Of a stretch of DNA of 64,000 nt, positions 33,019 to 43,939 are shown piece by piece. The notes under the pieces are model-generated. The model had not been told where the DNA came from and did no database searches. It saw nothing but the letters and a program-made list of their open reading frames with translations. The DNA comes from Isoetes taiwanensis (lineage: Eukaryota > Streptophyta > Lycopodiopsida > Isoetales > Isoetaceae), in the NCBI GenBank assembly GCA_021234155.1, contig JAJEKV010000158.1, positions 1,047,820 to 1,111,819 of the forward strand. Direction: 5' to 3'. Each line of letters starts with the position of its first letter. Position 1 is the first letter of the stretch. A program made the position numbers and the translations under genes.

Positions 33019-33630
33019 AGTGGAATTAAAAACGCTTAAAAGAACTTTTAGATCAAGGATACATACAGACCCTAGTATTTCACCTTTTGGTGCTCCAGTA
33101 TTATTTGTTAAGAAAAAAGATGGTTCTATGCGTATGTGTGTTGATTATAGGCAATTAAATGATATCACAATTAAGAATAAGTATCCATTGCCTAGAATAG
33201 ATGACTTGTTTGACCAACTTCAAGGAGCTTCATTATTTTCAAAGATAGATCTTAGATCTGGATATCATCAGATAAGAATCAAAGAGAGTGATATACCCAA
33301 AACAGCTTTTTCTACAAGATATGGGCACTTTGAATTTGTGGTTATGCCTTTTGGTTTGACAAATGCACCAGCAACTTTTCAGTGTTTAATGAATGATCTT
33401 TTCCGTGAATATCTTGATAAGTTTGTCCTCGTGTTCTTTGATGACATACTTATTTATTCAAAGAATTTGCAAGAGCATAGAGAACATCTGAGAATTGTTT
33501 TGAGTATTTTAAAAAGAGAAAAATTGTATGCTAAGAAAGTCAAGTGTTCATTTTGTAGCAATCAAATGGATTATCTAGGTCATATTGTTTGGCGTAAGGA
33601 ATTAAACCGGACCCCAAAAGGTTGAGGCAA
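33019..33630 (+). pseudogene. Reverse transcriptase, outer gypsy element
   Basis: All main RT motifs are in one open frame: [50 protein letters not shown] and [11 protein letters not shown] with both catalytic Asp residues (33440-33445), then YLGHIV. Of all retroelement domains in the window this one is the best preserved. The frame ends at 33625 in a disturbed linker. Confidence 0.9.
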
Positions 33631-34330
33631 GAAGAGAATGGCCGTTCCTAAAACCCAAAACAAAAAGGCCATTCTTAGGACTTGCGGTTCTATAGAAAAT
33701 TTATCAAAAGTTTCTCTACAATAGCAAGTCCCTTTGACGACGCTTACAAAATCAAATATTGCTTTTCAATGGAATGAGAAATGTGAGAAAGCTTTTAGAG
33801 AATTAAAAGAGAAGTTGATAAATCGCTGTTTTTAAAAAGTGGCGGATCCGGTAAAAAGTATCGGTTATGACGATGCTAGTGGGGAAGGGACGAGGAGTCG
33901 TATTGATGCAAAGACAGGTATGTGTGTGCATATATTTCATAAAAATTTGAGAACGATGCCGAGCGAAATTATCCCACCCATGATCGGGAACTATTGGCAA
34001 TTGTGCATGCACTTAGAGCTTGGAGACATTACCTATTAGGAAATCATTTTGAGGTGCATCTCGACCATGCTAGCCTTTATGCTTTTATGAAAACAACCTA
34101 ATTTGAATTTGAGACGTAGATGGATGGAATTTCTTCAAGAGTATGACTTTCGATTAATTATAAAGCGGGCGATAAAATGTGGCTGCAGACGCTTTGTCTA
34201 GACTTCCGACTTGTTATGCAATAACGATGATTACAACAGATTGGTTGGATGAGGTGAAAAAATACTATTGCTACGCAGACAATTATTTTGGACCCGAAAT
34301 TGAAGGAGGTACAAAAAAGAAAATCTAGAG
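33631..34330 (+). pseudogene. RNase H region, outer gypsy element
   Basis: Fragments in changing frames include [39 protein letters not shown] and LQEYDFRLIIK, which follow the RNase H order (D-AS-x-G-AVL, E-ELLA-HAL-x-W-HYL, QEYDF-I-Y). Many single-base losses have broken it. Confidence 0.65.
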
Positions 34331-35520
34331 ATAAAGGATAATTATAGTTTTGAGCAGGGAATATTGAGATACAAATCAAGAGTTTGTATTCCCGCAATAG
34401 ATCATATTAAAAAGAAGATACTAAATGAATGTCATGATGCAAAGAAATATCGGTCATCCGTGGTTTCATAAGACATATCACAAGGTGAAGAGAAGTTTCT
34501 TTTGGCCGATTAAAAGATTATGTTAGTAAGTATATCCAAAATTGTGTGATGTGTTCACGTGTTAAGGCCGAATGCAGTTAGGGCACCCGGCCTTTGCAGC
34601 CGTTACCTATTCCGAAAAGAAAATGGGAATCTATCAGCATGGATTTCATAGTAGGATTGCCAAGAACACAAACGAGGAAAGGATGCTATTCTTGTGGTGA
34701 TTGACGGGTTAACTAAACATGCTCACTTCTTTCAAGTTAGAAAAACAATAACAAAGAAAGGAACTGCTAATATTTTTATTCATGACATTTTTCGTTTACA
34801 TGGCATTCCTACAAGTATTGTTTCAGATAGAGATCCAAGGTTTACTAGTAACTTTTGGACTTCGTTTTTCAGGGAGTTGGAACTCAATTCTGCAGATGAG
34901 CACGACTATCACCGAAAACCGATGGGCAAACGAAAAGAGTAAACAGGGTTCTTGAGGACATGTTAAAGAATGTCTTGTCAAGACAATCCAAAAGAAGGGG
35001 AAGGATTGCTACCTTTTTAGCGTAGTTTGCCTACAATAATTCTAAAAATAGGAATCTATAGGAATGACACCTTTTTGAAGCACTTTATGGACCCGATTGT
35101 TATGCCCCAATAAATTGGTATGATCCCATGGTTAAATCTGAAATTTCTAGACGGATGTTGGAGGAATATGCGATAAAGTGCAAATTTTATAAGGAGCAAA
35201 GGCTAGCGAAGCACAACATAGACAAGCAATTCGCAGACAAGCATAGAATACATAGAGAATTCAAGGTGGGAGACCTTGTATATCTTAAATGTCAAACCAA
35301 AGAAAAGTCAACTCGAATTGGAAAATGTAGCAAACTTGCTCCAAGATATCTTGGTCCTTTCAAAATCATTAAAAGGGTGGGGAACCTAGCCTACCAATTA
35401 GAGCTGCCACCACATGTAAAGATTCATGATGTTTTCATGTCGGGTTTATTAAAACCCTCTTTACATGATCCGGAGATCAAGTGCTTCCTCGGATTTGCAA
35501 TTAATCCAGGAGAATAACAC
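34331..35520 (+). pseudogene. Integrase, outer gypsy element
   Basis: The zinc-binding part shows C-x2-C in NCVMCSRVKAEC (about 34540). The core reads [27 protein letters not shown], then IFRLHGIPTSIVSDRDPRFT with the second catalytic Asp. The C-terminal frame 35128-35517 has KVGDLVYLK, LAPRYLGPFKIIKRVGNLAY and KIHDVFMSGLL, the GPY/F module. Stops split core and tail. Confidence 0.85.
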
Positions 35521-35550
35521 CTTTGAGGTAATGCCATCCCAAATATTGCG

Positions 35551-35712
35551 AAGATCGAACTAAGGCTGCGTAGTAGAACGATCAAAGAAATCCTTATACA
35601 ATGGGCGGATTACCCTATAGAGGATGCAACGTGGATGGAGTTAAATGAGGCCGAAGCAAAATATGCTAAAGATTTTCCGAACCTTTTTCAATCTATATCA
35701 TCCATGGAATAA
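35551..35712 (+). pseudogene. Chromodomain-like C-terminal tail, outer gypsy element
   Basis: Reads LRSRTIKEILIQWADYPIED, then ATWMELNEAEAKYAKDFPNL, to a stop at 35710. The pattern I-L-V-x-W-x-x-Y-P-x-x-x-A-TW-E matches the chromodomain of chromoviral integrases, which can direct insertion to marked chromatin (family knowledge). It is a short, single-frame piece. Confidence 0.78.
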
Positions 35713-35826
35713 GGCTATCTAAAAGATGTATCAAACTTGTTAAGTATAAAAAATACATGAAGTTGTGAAGGAGTATATTTCGTAATAATGTGATGTGAGT
35801 TTTATTCGACGAGGACGTCGAATCCT

Positions 35827-35840
35827 GAAGGGGATAAGAA
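35827..35840 (+). other. Polypurine tract of outer gypsy element
   Basis: GAAGGGGATAAGAA lies directly before the 3' LTR start TGTGATGTG. Confidence 0.8.
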
Positions 35841-37258
35841 TGTGATGTGAGTTTTATTGTGATTATTCTAAGCTATAATAAATAATAAGAGGGTGACGTG
35901 GCATAAGGGGTGATGTGGCAATGAACTAATGGAAGGAAGTTAGAATTAAAAAAAAAAAGGGCTGAGAACGTGAGAAAGAGGGGAAGGCAGAGGATAAGAA
36001 GGGAGAGAAATAGTGTTTGAAGAAGCGATTTTGGAGGTAAGGATTAAACCTGATGTTTGTTTTAAAAGAAAAGGGGAGTTCATCTTAAGAGCAAGAATAA
36101 CTATGGGCTGGGGTATCAGAGAAACAAGTGCTCTTGTAATTTCGATTCTTTATGACTGCTCTAAACCATGAATTGATGGTTCTTATACAAACCAAGAGCC
36201 GAAATTTTCCTATTAAGCCAACTCCAGACCTGGTAGATCCCTCTGGGATCATTTTCACTGTGCAACGAAAGGAATCAGGCTGCTGTTTGTGCTAGAAAGG
36301 GAAATAGATGGGGCTTCATAATCCATGTCACAAGAAACCATGAATCGTGTAGGTAAACAAGAAAGATCAGGCACAAATAGGTCTTCTGGAACACGATTTC
36401 AACATGCCTTGTGGGACACTGATTCTTCTATTTTCTGATAACAACGGCCTTTATCTGCTAAGAATCAAATAAGAAGCAAACTTAGATTACAGATTTCGAT
36501 CTTCTTCCTCTGTATTACCTAGGTCGGGCCGTCCAAATCGTGTCGTAGAACAGTTCATCCGTCGTCATATTTTAGGGCATGAAACAGTTTTAGTTAGGTC
36601 TGTTGTAATTTTATTGGGGTTAAGTATCAAATTAAATTGGAACATGTAAACATGTGTAGTTGTGGTTTATTGGTTAAGGTGTGTGTCTCTCATCAAAACG
36701 GCAAGGGTTCAATCCTTGGTTTGTGTAAGTAATTTTGCCAAATTATCTAGCTTTAATATACGACACGGTCAACCATTTAATATAGGACCATTCGAATTTA
36801 TATTAGATACCTTGATCCTCTCGAACGTAGTTAGATACTTTGCCAACTTAGGTTATTAGTCCATTATGATATTTTGCAAGATCAATTTGAATCTTAGTTA
36901 GACATTCAAGAAGGCTAAATTATTTGACCTGCTATCATGTTGCTAGCCTAGTTGCACCTTGGTCTGCCCACAACTCTCCGGGGAGAATAAGCAGAAACCG
37001 AGGCCGTGAGTGTTAAGCACTTCGGCATTAGCGAGTGGGCACCGAAGCTTCGCTAGTCTTGGACTCGGCACGGGTCACGTCGAGTTGCTTCGGGTGAAGG
37101 TCTTTTCCCCGAGCTAGAGACCCGTGAGCTTAGGAGACCGCAAACATATTATTTGGGACTTGGGGACGACGTGTAGGTTCTGCACCCGTGAGATCTTAGG
37201 CTTGGTGTGAAGTATTTCCGCAAAGTAACGGCCAAGTGTCGAAGGGCGGCGGACCGTC
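35841..37258 (+). repeat. 3' LTR of outer gypsy element
   Basis: Starts TGTGATGTGAG. Homology to the 5' LTR runs to about 37258 (GGACCGTC), where the terminal CACA of the 5' copy is not conserved. It includes the tRNA-like segment at 36662-36724 (B box 36706-36715). Confidence 0.9.
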
Positions 37259-37261
37259 CGA

Positions 37262-37592
37262 CCGATCCATCTGGCAATACGCCTGTGACTATTGTTTTGC
37301 ATTAGCGCATAACGCCTTCCAACCTGCGGTCACCCGAAGGCGAATGGATGCATCCCAATACATTGAGGACGGAAATTCCACCCCCAGGTACTTGTAGCTG
37401 GGTGTGATCTCTACCATCTGCCCCTGATAAGTGAGTGCCGGAGGTGCTGGATGACGTGAGGAGGATATGAGGACCACCTTAGTCTTGGCCAGGTTGACAA
37501 GCATGTCCGTCGCCTGGCAGAATGTGTCCAGGGCATCTAGGTGTGCCTGCATGCCTTCTGGTGTATGGGCCAAGAGGTCCACATCATCCCCA
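37262..37592 (-). pseudogene. LINE reverse transcriptase fragment (catalytic block onward)
   Basis: On the minus strand from about 37589: DDVDLLAHTPEGMQ, then LDTFCQATDMLVNLAKTKVV, then YKYLGVEF. This is the plant LINE RT region from the catalytic Asp-Asp (Y-A-D-D in the family) to the K-Y-LG-V block. The two residues before Asp-Asp are replaced by other DNA, so the break lies exactly at the catalytic motif. It continues at 17118 after the outer gypsy element. Confidence 0.85.
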
Positions 37593-38733
37593 TGTAGAGG
37601 GTTCGTGTTTCTTTTGCTGCAAAAAATGACCGTGTAACTTGGTCCCTAGGGTAATTTCGTTGTTTCTGGACGACATGGCGTAAGTCAAATCTCCATTCCG
37701 AACCTTTGTACCGCCTCGAACGACAAAACACTTGGGTTTCTATACCTGGCCGACCGCAGAGGACACTTTGCGAGGAGGGATATGTTCTCCCTGCCGTATC
37801 TTGAATTTTCTTGAGCCTGCCGAAGCAAGTTACTTGAATGGAAAATTCAACGGTTTGGATAGGGAAACCGGGTTCCGGAGGGAGGCATTGGCATTTGCCC
37901 TCCTGAGGAGCACCGGTAGGAAAGCCTTTGCCTCGGTAAATCAAACCCCCATTTCGACAGTTTCTTGCTTATTATTTTCAATCAGAAGCTTCGACCATGT
38001 CTCAAGTAATCAATAAAACTTCGACATCCATAACGTAAACCCTACAATAACCTAGCAACGCAGGTTTTACGTTTTGGAGGCCATACCCTAGCCAGATTGG
38101 ACCGTGATCTTGCACAATGTCATGAGGTAGTGGGAGGGCATTGAGCGGAAGATCGAGCCCTAAAACCTTCCTGGAAGAAGTTCGGTCCCAAAGGTCCTAT
38201 CCGGAGGGTCCTTGGCCACGGACGGGCAACTCTCCCACCCCGGAATCGTGGATTCGACTCGCCAACGAACTTCGAAACATCGACATTACCACGAGACCAA
38301 GTTTAGGTGGGCGAAGACCACCCCAAGCTCCTAGCACCAAAGTAGCTCATGTCCAACACGTTAGTAGTGAATTGGCCTTAGCGGAGGGTGCGAATCTTGC
38401 CATGTAGAGGGTTAGTGTTTCTTTTGCGCAAAAATGACCGTGTAACTTGGTCCCTAGGGTAATTTATTTGTTTCTGATGATATGGCTAAGTCAAATCTCC
38501 ATTCCTGAACCTTTGTATGCTTGCCCGACGACAAAACACTTGGGTTTCTACACGGTCGACTACAGGACACTTTGCGGAGGGATATGTTCTCCCGGACAGA
38601 TCTTGAATTTTTTTGAGCCTGCTCGAAGCAAGTTACCTGAATGGAGAATTCAACGGTCGGATAGGGAAACCGGGTTCCGGGAAGGGAGGCATTGGCATTT
38701 GCCCTCCCTGAGGAGCACCGGGTAGGAAAAGCC
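37593..38733. mobile_element. Small LTR-retrotransposon-like element (TRIM-like) with 330-bp direct repeats
   Basis: Direct repeats at 37593-37926 and 38403-38733 both begin TGTAGAGGGTT and end near GTAGGAAA. They flank about 476 bp with no pol domain; a short frame from 37995 starts MSQVINKTSTS. Beginning with TG, and with repeat-core-repeat layout, it looks like a TRIM or a strongly deleted LTR element. A PBS, a PPT and a target duplication are not clear. It interrupts the LINE at the RT catalytic motif. Confidence 0.55.
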
Positions 38734-38774
38734 CCCTGGTAACCTTTTGTGATGTCCGTCTCCTGGGGTCTAGC

Positions 38775-39765
38775 CACCTAGGCTATAACATGCCACCTGG
38801 GCTCCAACATGCCACGTGAGCTCCAACATGCCACGTGAGCTCCAACATGCCAAGTTGGCTCCAACGTGCCACCTAGGCTCAAGCATGCCAAGGTGGCTCA
38901 AATATGCCACCTAGGCTCCAACATGCCACACAGGCATCAACATGCCAAGGAGGCTCCAACATGCCAACTAGGCTCCAACATGCCACGTGCGCTCTAGCAT
39001 GCCACCTAGGCTCCAACTTGCCACCTAGGCTCCAACATGCCACCTAGGCTCCAACATGCCAAGGTGGCTCCAACATGCCACCTAGGCTCAAGCGTGCCAA
39101 GGTGGCTCAAACATGCCACCTAGGCTCCAACATGCCACGTAGGCTCCAACATGCCACCTAGGCTCCAACATGCCACCTAGGCTCCAACATGCCACGTGGG
39201 CTCCAACATGCCACCTAGCATGCCACCTAGGCTCCAACATGCCACCTAGGCTCCAACATGCCACGTGAGCTCCAACATGCTAAGTTGGCTCCAACGTGCC
39301 ACCTAGGCTCAAACGCCAAGGTGGTCAAATATGCCACCAAGGCTTCAACATGCCACGTGGCTCCAACATGCCAACTAGGCTCCAACATGCCTCGTGAGCT
39401 CTAGCATGCCACCTAGGCTCCAACGTGCCACCTACGCCCAACATGCCACGTGGGCTCCAACATGCCACCTAGCATGCCACCTAGGCTCCAACATGCCACC
39501 ACACAGGCTCCAAAGATACCACGTGAGCTCCAACATGCCACATAGGCTCCAACATGCCAAGTTGGCCCAACGTGCCACCTAGGCTCAAGCATGCCAACGC
39601 GTGGCTCAAATATGCCACCATCGACCCAACATGCCACGTAGGTCGCAACATGCCACAGGCTCCAACATGCCACGTGAGCTCTAACATGACACCTAGGCTC
39701 AACATGCCACCTACGCCCAACATGCCACCAAGGCTTCAACATGCCAATGAGGCTCCAACGCATGA
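38775..39765. repeat. 19-bp minisatellite, about 50 copies (GCTCCAACATGCCACCTAG type)
   Basis: Unit length is 19 bp, with variants ending CCACCTAG, CCACGTGA, CCAAGGTG and CCAAGTTG. Many units create CACGTG. Because 19 is not a multiple of three, the frames cycle, and the open frames here come from the repeat. The same unit in inverse orientation forms a second array at 62352-62735. Confidence 0.95.
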
Positions 39766-39955
39766 ATGACCAAGGCAAGATATGAATGACATGGACATGG
39801 ACTTGATGGCGTTAGGATATTGTTAGGATTTTTGCGTGATCCTATGACATTAATGCTTAGGGATTTGTTGCACGTCCCCGCACCCCGTCAAGGAATACAA
39901 ATCAAATTCTTGATGGTTTTGTTATGCAAAAATAGGCGTTAAGTAATTGAAGTAG
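39766..39955. other. Spacer between two tandem arrays
   Basis: Unique-looking sequence with no coding domain, joining the 19-bp array to the 155-bp array. Confidence 0.4.
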
Positions 39956-39984
39956 TTGAAGTAACTTGTCTTGCATGGAATACT

Positions 39985-40540
39985 AGTATAAGGACATGTG
40001 ATGGTGCGTGCATCACATGTAGCAAATCAAGTACTCTGTCCTACCACTATAAAGACCCCAAGATATGGAAGGATAGGACATGTAGAGAATCAAGTATTCT
40101 TTCCTACTTCTATAAAGACATGTGACAATAGAAGTATTATACATGTCGTAATTCATGTATTCTTTCCTAGAATGCCTTAGCAAATAAAGTACTGGTCCTA
40201 CTACTATAAAGACATGTGACATGGAAGCATCTGACATGTAGAGAATCAACTATTCTTTCCTACTTCTATAAAGACATGTGACAATAGAAGTATTACACAT
40301 GTCGTAATTCATGTATTCTTTCCTACAATGCCTTAGCAAATAAAGTACTCTGTCCTACTACTATAAAGACATGTGAATGGAAGTATAGGACATGTAGAGA
40401 ATCAAATTATTCTTTCCTACATATATAAAGACATGTGACAATTGGTGACAATAGAATTATTCGACATGTAGAAATTCAAGTATTCTTTCCTACAGTGGAT
40501 TGTATTATAAAATGACATGTCACAATAGAAGAAACTACAA
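39985..40540. repeat. About 155-bp tandem repeat with ATAAAGACATGTGAC sub-motifs
   Basis: The phrase GACATGTAGAGAATCAA recurs at about 40077, 40233 and 40388, giving a 155-156 bp unit. Within each unit a sub-repeat of roughly 50 bp with TATTCTTTCCTAC-TATAAAGACATGTGA appears up to three times, so the array has two repeat levels. It lies inside the region that replaces the LINE RT N-terminal half. Confidence 0.85.
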
Positions 40541-40679
40541 AACAACAGTGGATGTTTTAGTCCACTGAAAAAAGAACACCATTATCGAACAAAACCATAC
40601 CTCCACAAATCCACATGTAGGATTCTTTGAAAACAGGACATGTAGACCTACCAAAACTGATGTTTTCAACAGTGGACCA

Positions 40680-41480
40680 AAAACCGGGGTGAGTGTGATG
40701 GCTGACAAGGTGTACATCCTGCGCAGCCACTATGACATAATCCACGACACTAGTTCCGCCACCGTGATTGTCCTGCCTGCAAGTGTACCCGTGGGAAGAG
40801 GGCCATTGTGGTAGGCCATTGCATATGAGCGAGTCAAAGATACCACACATCGAGCAATTATTCTGGGCCGAAGCCGGGTGACCCCGCCATCCCCGAATGC
40901 CGTGTAAAACTGCCTCTACAAGGGAGACCTTAATCAGCACGCCATCCGCTGGGGGTCCAGCCGCATGGCCTGTTCCACCCCTGTCTGGCGCATTGAAGTC
41001 TCCAAGGAGCATGACTCTGCCCATCCGCTTGTGCTGCTGTATGTCATCATATAGATCGACATACGGGTCCATCCCGGCCCACCTCCCGGTGGTTGTGATA
41101 GAAGGGACTCTCTCATGGGGAAAGCAGCAAGCGACTAGGAAGAGAGGATCTCCGCGCCGGTGGTGCACTCGGATCCACAAGTAGCGGTTATGTCCGGCTC
41201 GGTCTTTGAGGGAAACCAAATGTGCCAAGGCTACCCCCGGTAGTAGCGGGCAACCCCACCGCGCCCATGTCTCCCTGTACAACCATTGAACACTGAAAAA
41301 TGCTGGTACCCTGGCAGATCGGGCAGCCTATGGCCTGGGTGTTCCCATGTCTCCATGAGGAAGATGAGGTCCATGTCCACAGCCATCGAATTGAGGCTAT
41401 CGCCTTCTTCGCCACGAAAACCTCGACAGTTCCGCACCACCACCCCGGAGGCACAATTCCTATTGGCCCTCCGGAGATGC
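40680..41480 (-). pseudogene. LINE endonuclease (EEP/APE-like domain)
   Basis: On the minus strand: MVVRNCRGFRGEEGDSLNSM, then IFLMETWEHPGHRLPDLPGY in one frame; after a frameshift LWIRVHHRRGDPLFLVACCF, MLLGDFNAPDRGG and GTSVVDYVIVAA, ending SHHTH. These are the conserved E-T-W, G-DFN and D-Y blocks of the exonuclease-endonuclease-phosphatase domain that nicks target DNA for LINEs. The last block shows SHHTH in place of the family's SDH, so one key Asp is lost. At least one frameshift is present. Confidence 0.85.
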
Positions 41481-42700
41481 TTGTAGTGTGTGTGTCACTG
41501 GATGGACCGCCACCCGGGAGCAGATCGAGTTGCGGGGAAGACTTCGGACAAGCGAAGCGGAGGCGGCAGGGCGCAAAGATTTTACGGGGAAGGATAATCG
41601 AGTTGTAAGGCGGTGGCGGAGGATCAGGAGCCGAGGCAGCGGGTAGCATTTGGTCGGCGGTGGTGCAGTGCCGCATTTGGTCGACTTCCTGGCGCCCCAC
41701 GACCACTGGCGAACTCCTCCTCGCGTGCCTCCCCGCTACCTAATCGAGAAGATCCCGGTCACATATAGAGATGTGCCCCGGTAACTTTGCCCCTCGCGGT
41801 ATGGCCTCTCAACTCGTGCATCCGCCCTGAACACCACGACTTCGGCTGGTGGGTTCAGGCGCTTGGACCCCACACCGGGCTGGTCGTGGTAACCCGGAAC
41901 CGAGTCCTCTCCCAGCTCTTTCCTGGGCAGGCCCCGAAGCTACCGGGTTATGGCTCGCCGCCGCAGCCACGCAGAGCTTCGCCGTCCGTGAGGGCACGGC
42001 CCACTCGCCCGTGGTGGCGGCACGCATGATGATGGTGCTGGCCCGGCGGGCTACGGCCGCCGGCGTTGAGGTTGACCAAAGTGACCCGGGATTGGCGTCT
42101 TTGCGGGTTGTTGGGCTTGCGCACCGGTGTGTCATGTCGCGGCGGCCGTTCTCTGAAGTGGGCGAGTTCTCTTGCAAGGCTTGGTCTCTTTGCCATCTCC
42201 ACGTCTTGATCTTCGCCATTGTTCCTGGCGCCTCTGAGGTCGGAGGCCCTTGCCGGGTAACGGGCAGCGGCGTTGCCGTGCTTTGCCAGTCCCGATCCGT
42301 GCCAAATCCTTCTCGAAGGGCGCCGCGATCTTTGCCTCGTTAACCTCAAAGGCACTGCAACCTCTATTTGCAAGGTGGTAGCCTCCTCAACTTCAAGCTG
42401 TAACCGTAGGCATTGGCGCTGGAGTGCCATGGCATTGGCCTCATCAACCTCAATCGGGAAGCCGCAAGTGTCTCGCGCTGCGCCGTCCCCCTCTGCCCCC
42501 GCGGCGTCCGAGGTATCCATGCGAGCTCACGTAATCTCTGAGCACTGCCGGGTCTTCTTTGTCTCTCGAGGTGCACCAAAGGATCTTTGTCGTCAGCCCG
42601 TGTGCTTGGGTCTCCAACTCAATGATGTTGTTTAAGCTATCACCAGCCCCATCTGCGCAACAGTGCGGAACTCCATCTCGCGATCTCGAGGCCCTTAATG
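41481..42700 (-). pseudogene. LINE ORF1 / upstream coding region
   Basis: GC-rich, with open frames on the minus strand (41188-41706, 41809-42219, 41948-42520) that are rich in Arg, Pro and Ala and read toward the endonuclease. No intact CCHC knuckle is seen. From position and composition it is probably ORF1 or the N-terminal part of the LINE protein. Plus-strand frames here are shadows. Confidence 0.45.
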
Positions 42701-43162
42701 CGGGAACCTTGTTGCGTCAACCTAGCTTGGATGGCGGCCCAAAGGTTACGCAAGCGGAGGGGGCCACATGTAAGTGGCAATGGCTTTCCAGCACCGTGCC
42801 GTGCCCGGCGGCGGTAATGGTGGCTGGCCTCAGCCTCCCTTCTTCATGGAGGATGTCTCTCCCCTTGCCCACCTGCGTGCGCGAGGGGCAGCTTCATGGT
42901 GGCCCTTCTTGGTTTTCCCGGGCGGGCTCGACTGCGGGAGGTCGGCCAGCTCTCAGCGGGGTTTGCCCGAGGTGAGGTGGGCTTTGTGGTGCAATGGAAG
43001 CTCACCCGCCGGGGGTGAGTCCGGACACTTGGTGCTTCAGGGCCATGGGACCGGGGTATGGCACGTCAAAGCAAGGTTTAGGCTTTGGCGGGGGGCTTGT
43101 CGGTCCGGCGGGGGCTAGGGCGGTGCTATAGGAGGGTCAGGCGGGGCTAGGCAAGGCCAAGA
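42701..43162 (-). other. LINE 5' region, GC-rich
   Basis: Very GC-rich and poor in stop codons on both strands. It abuts the CACTA sequence near 43163 and is taken as the LINE 5' untranslated or leader region. The shared bases GGC at 43163-43165 and 16633-16635 could be part of a target duplication. Confidence 0.4.
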
Positions 43163-43379
43163 GGCAGTTGGTTGTTAGGACGTTCACATGGAATGAACGA
43201 AAATTCAAATCTATGATTTTGGTGATAACTCCAACATAATCTACATTGCCATCAATAGTATTTATGTCCCTCACACTGCATTGACTCCTTTGAAGAAAAG
43301 AAGCGATCATTTCGGAGTCAAAAGCGACACGACCTTTGTCAACTTCCTCAATATAAAAGTATTGTCCATGTGCCCACAT
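43163..43379 (-). pseudogene. CACTA transposon protein, N-terminal half of DUF4216-like domain
   Basis: The minus strand reads RSQCSVRDINTIDGNVDYVG, then VITKIIDLNFRSFHVNVL. This is the first half of DUF4216 (N-x-x-V-x-G..DY-GV-x-x-II-L). In the family the next residues are a K-W-F-like block; in this window that block lies at 16635 on the same strand. Together the halves give a near-complete domain. Confidence 0.75.
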
Positions 43380-43410
43380 TGAAGAATGGTATATTATCTA
43401 TAAGTGAGAA

Positions 43411-43791
43411 GAATAGAATATAATAGAATAGATTTTTTAACGTCCACGGAGACCAATAGGTCATGGGACCCATACAATAGGCTAGTACAATCATTACTAC
43501 TAGGATTAAAAAATCCCTGCCTTGAAAGGTTTTCAAGGGAAAAACTTTTGCAGTAATGATGATACTCAATCAGAAATGATGAGTACTGAAGGCTCAGTAG
43601 TTGAAGACGTTCATCTAGAACCTCAAGTATGTATAATGCCAAGTCATGCACAGTAGGTGCTCTGAGAAGTTGTGGAAGCGTGGAATGGAATGCTAAGGTT
43701 AAAAATGAGTCCGGATCATCTCAAAAGTTGGACAACTTAGAAGAATATGGCTTTCATCTTCGATAACCTGTAACACGCAACATGCACATAG
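43411..43791 (-). mobile_element. 380-bp LINE-derived insertion with (ATTCT)n tail, copy 1
   Basis: Minus-strand orientation, ending in CCTATTGGTCTCCGTGGA, a T/A-rich run and an ATTCT-type tail. Its 5' boundary (CTATGTGCATG) is the same as in the copy at 44812-45191. It sits between coding pieces of the CACTA transposase. Confidence 0.7.
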
Positions 43792-43939
43792 TAAAAAATG
43801 TTACTTATAGTTTCGAATTAAAATACCTATTGGAAAACATTGCTCGTTGTTTCCAACAACATATATATTAGATTGATATCTCTAAATTATAAATAAGAAT
43901 GAAAGCTCTATAATACAAATGTTGCCTTCCTCTTGCAAC

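Larger units (their letters stand above)
17119..37258 (+). mobile_element. Outer Ty3/gypsy chromovirus-like LTR retrotransposon, split by an inner element
   Basis: LTRs at 17119-18505 and 35841-37258 are long (about 1.4 kb) and clearly homologous. A tRNA-iMet PBS follows the 5' LTR, and a purine tract (35827-35840) precedes the 3' LTR. Internal order on the plus strand is gag, protease, RT, RNase H, integrase, then a chromodomain-like tail, which places it near the chromoviruses. Without the inner element it is about 9.1 kb. It interrupts a minus-strand LINE. No target duplication is visible at 17113-17118 and 37259-37264. Frames are broken in many places. Confidence 0.9.

Noticed and set aside
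38775-39765. CRISPR-like array or a repeat-protein gene
   Set aside because: Units are contiguous 19-mers without spacers, the genome is eukaryotic, and open frames only follow the repeat.
41786-43118. Long plus-strand open frames at 41849-42343, 42273-42635, 42559-42975 and 42774-43118
   Set aside because: GC-rich DNA has few stops; the minus strand carries the LINE endonuclease and the plus frames have no domains.
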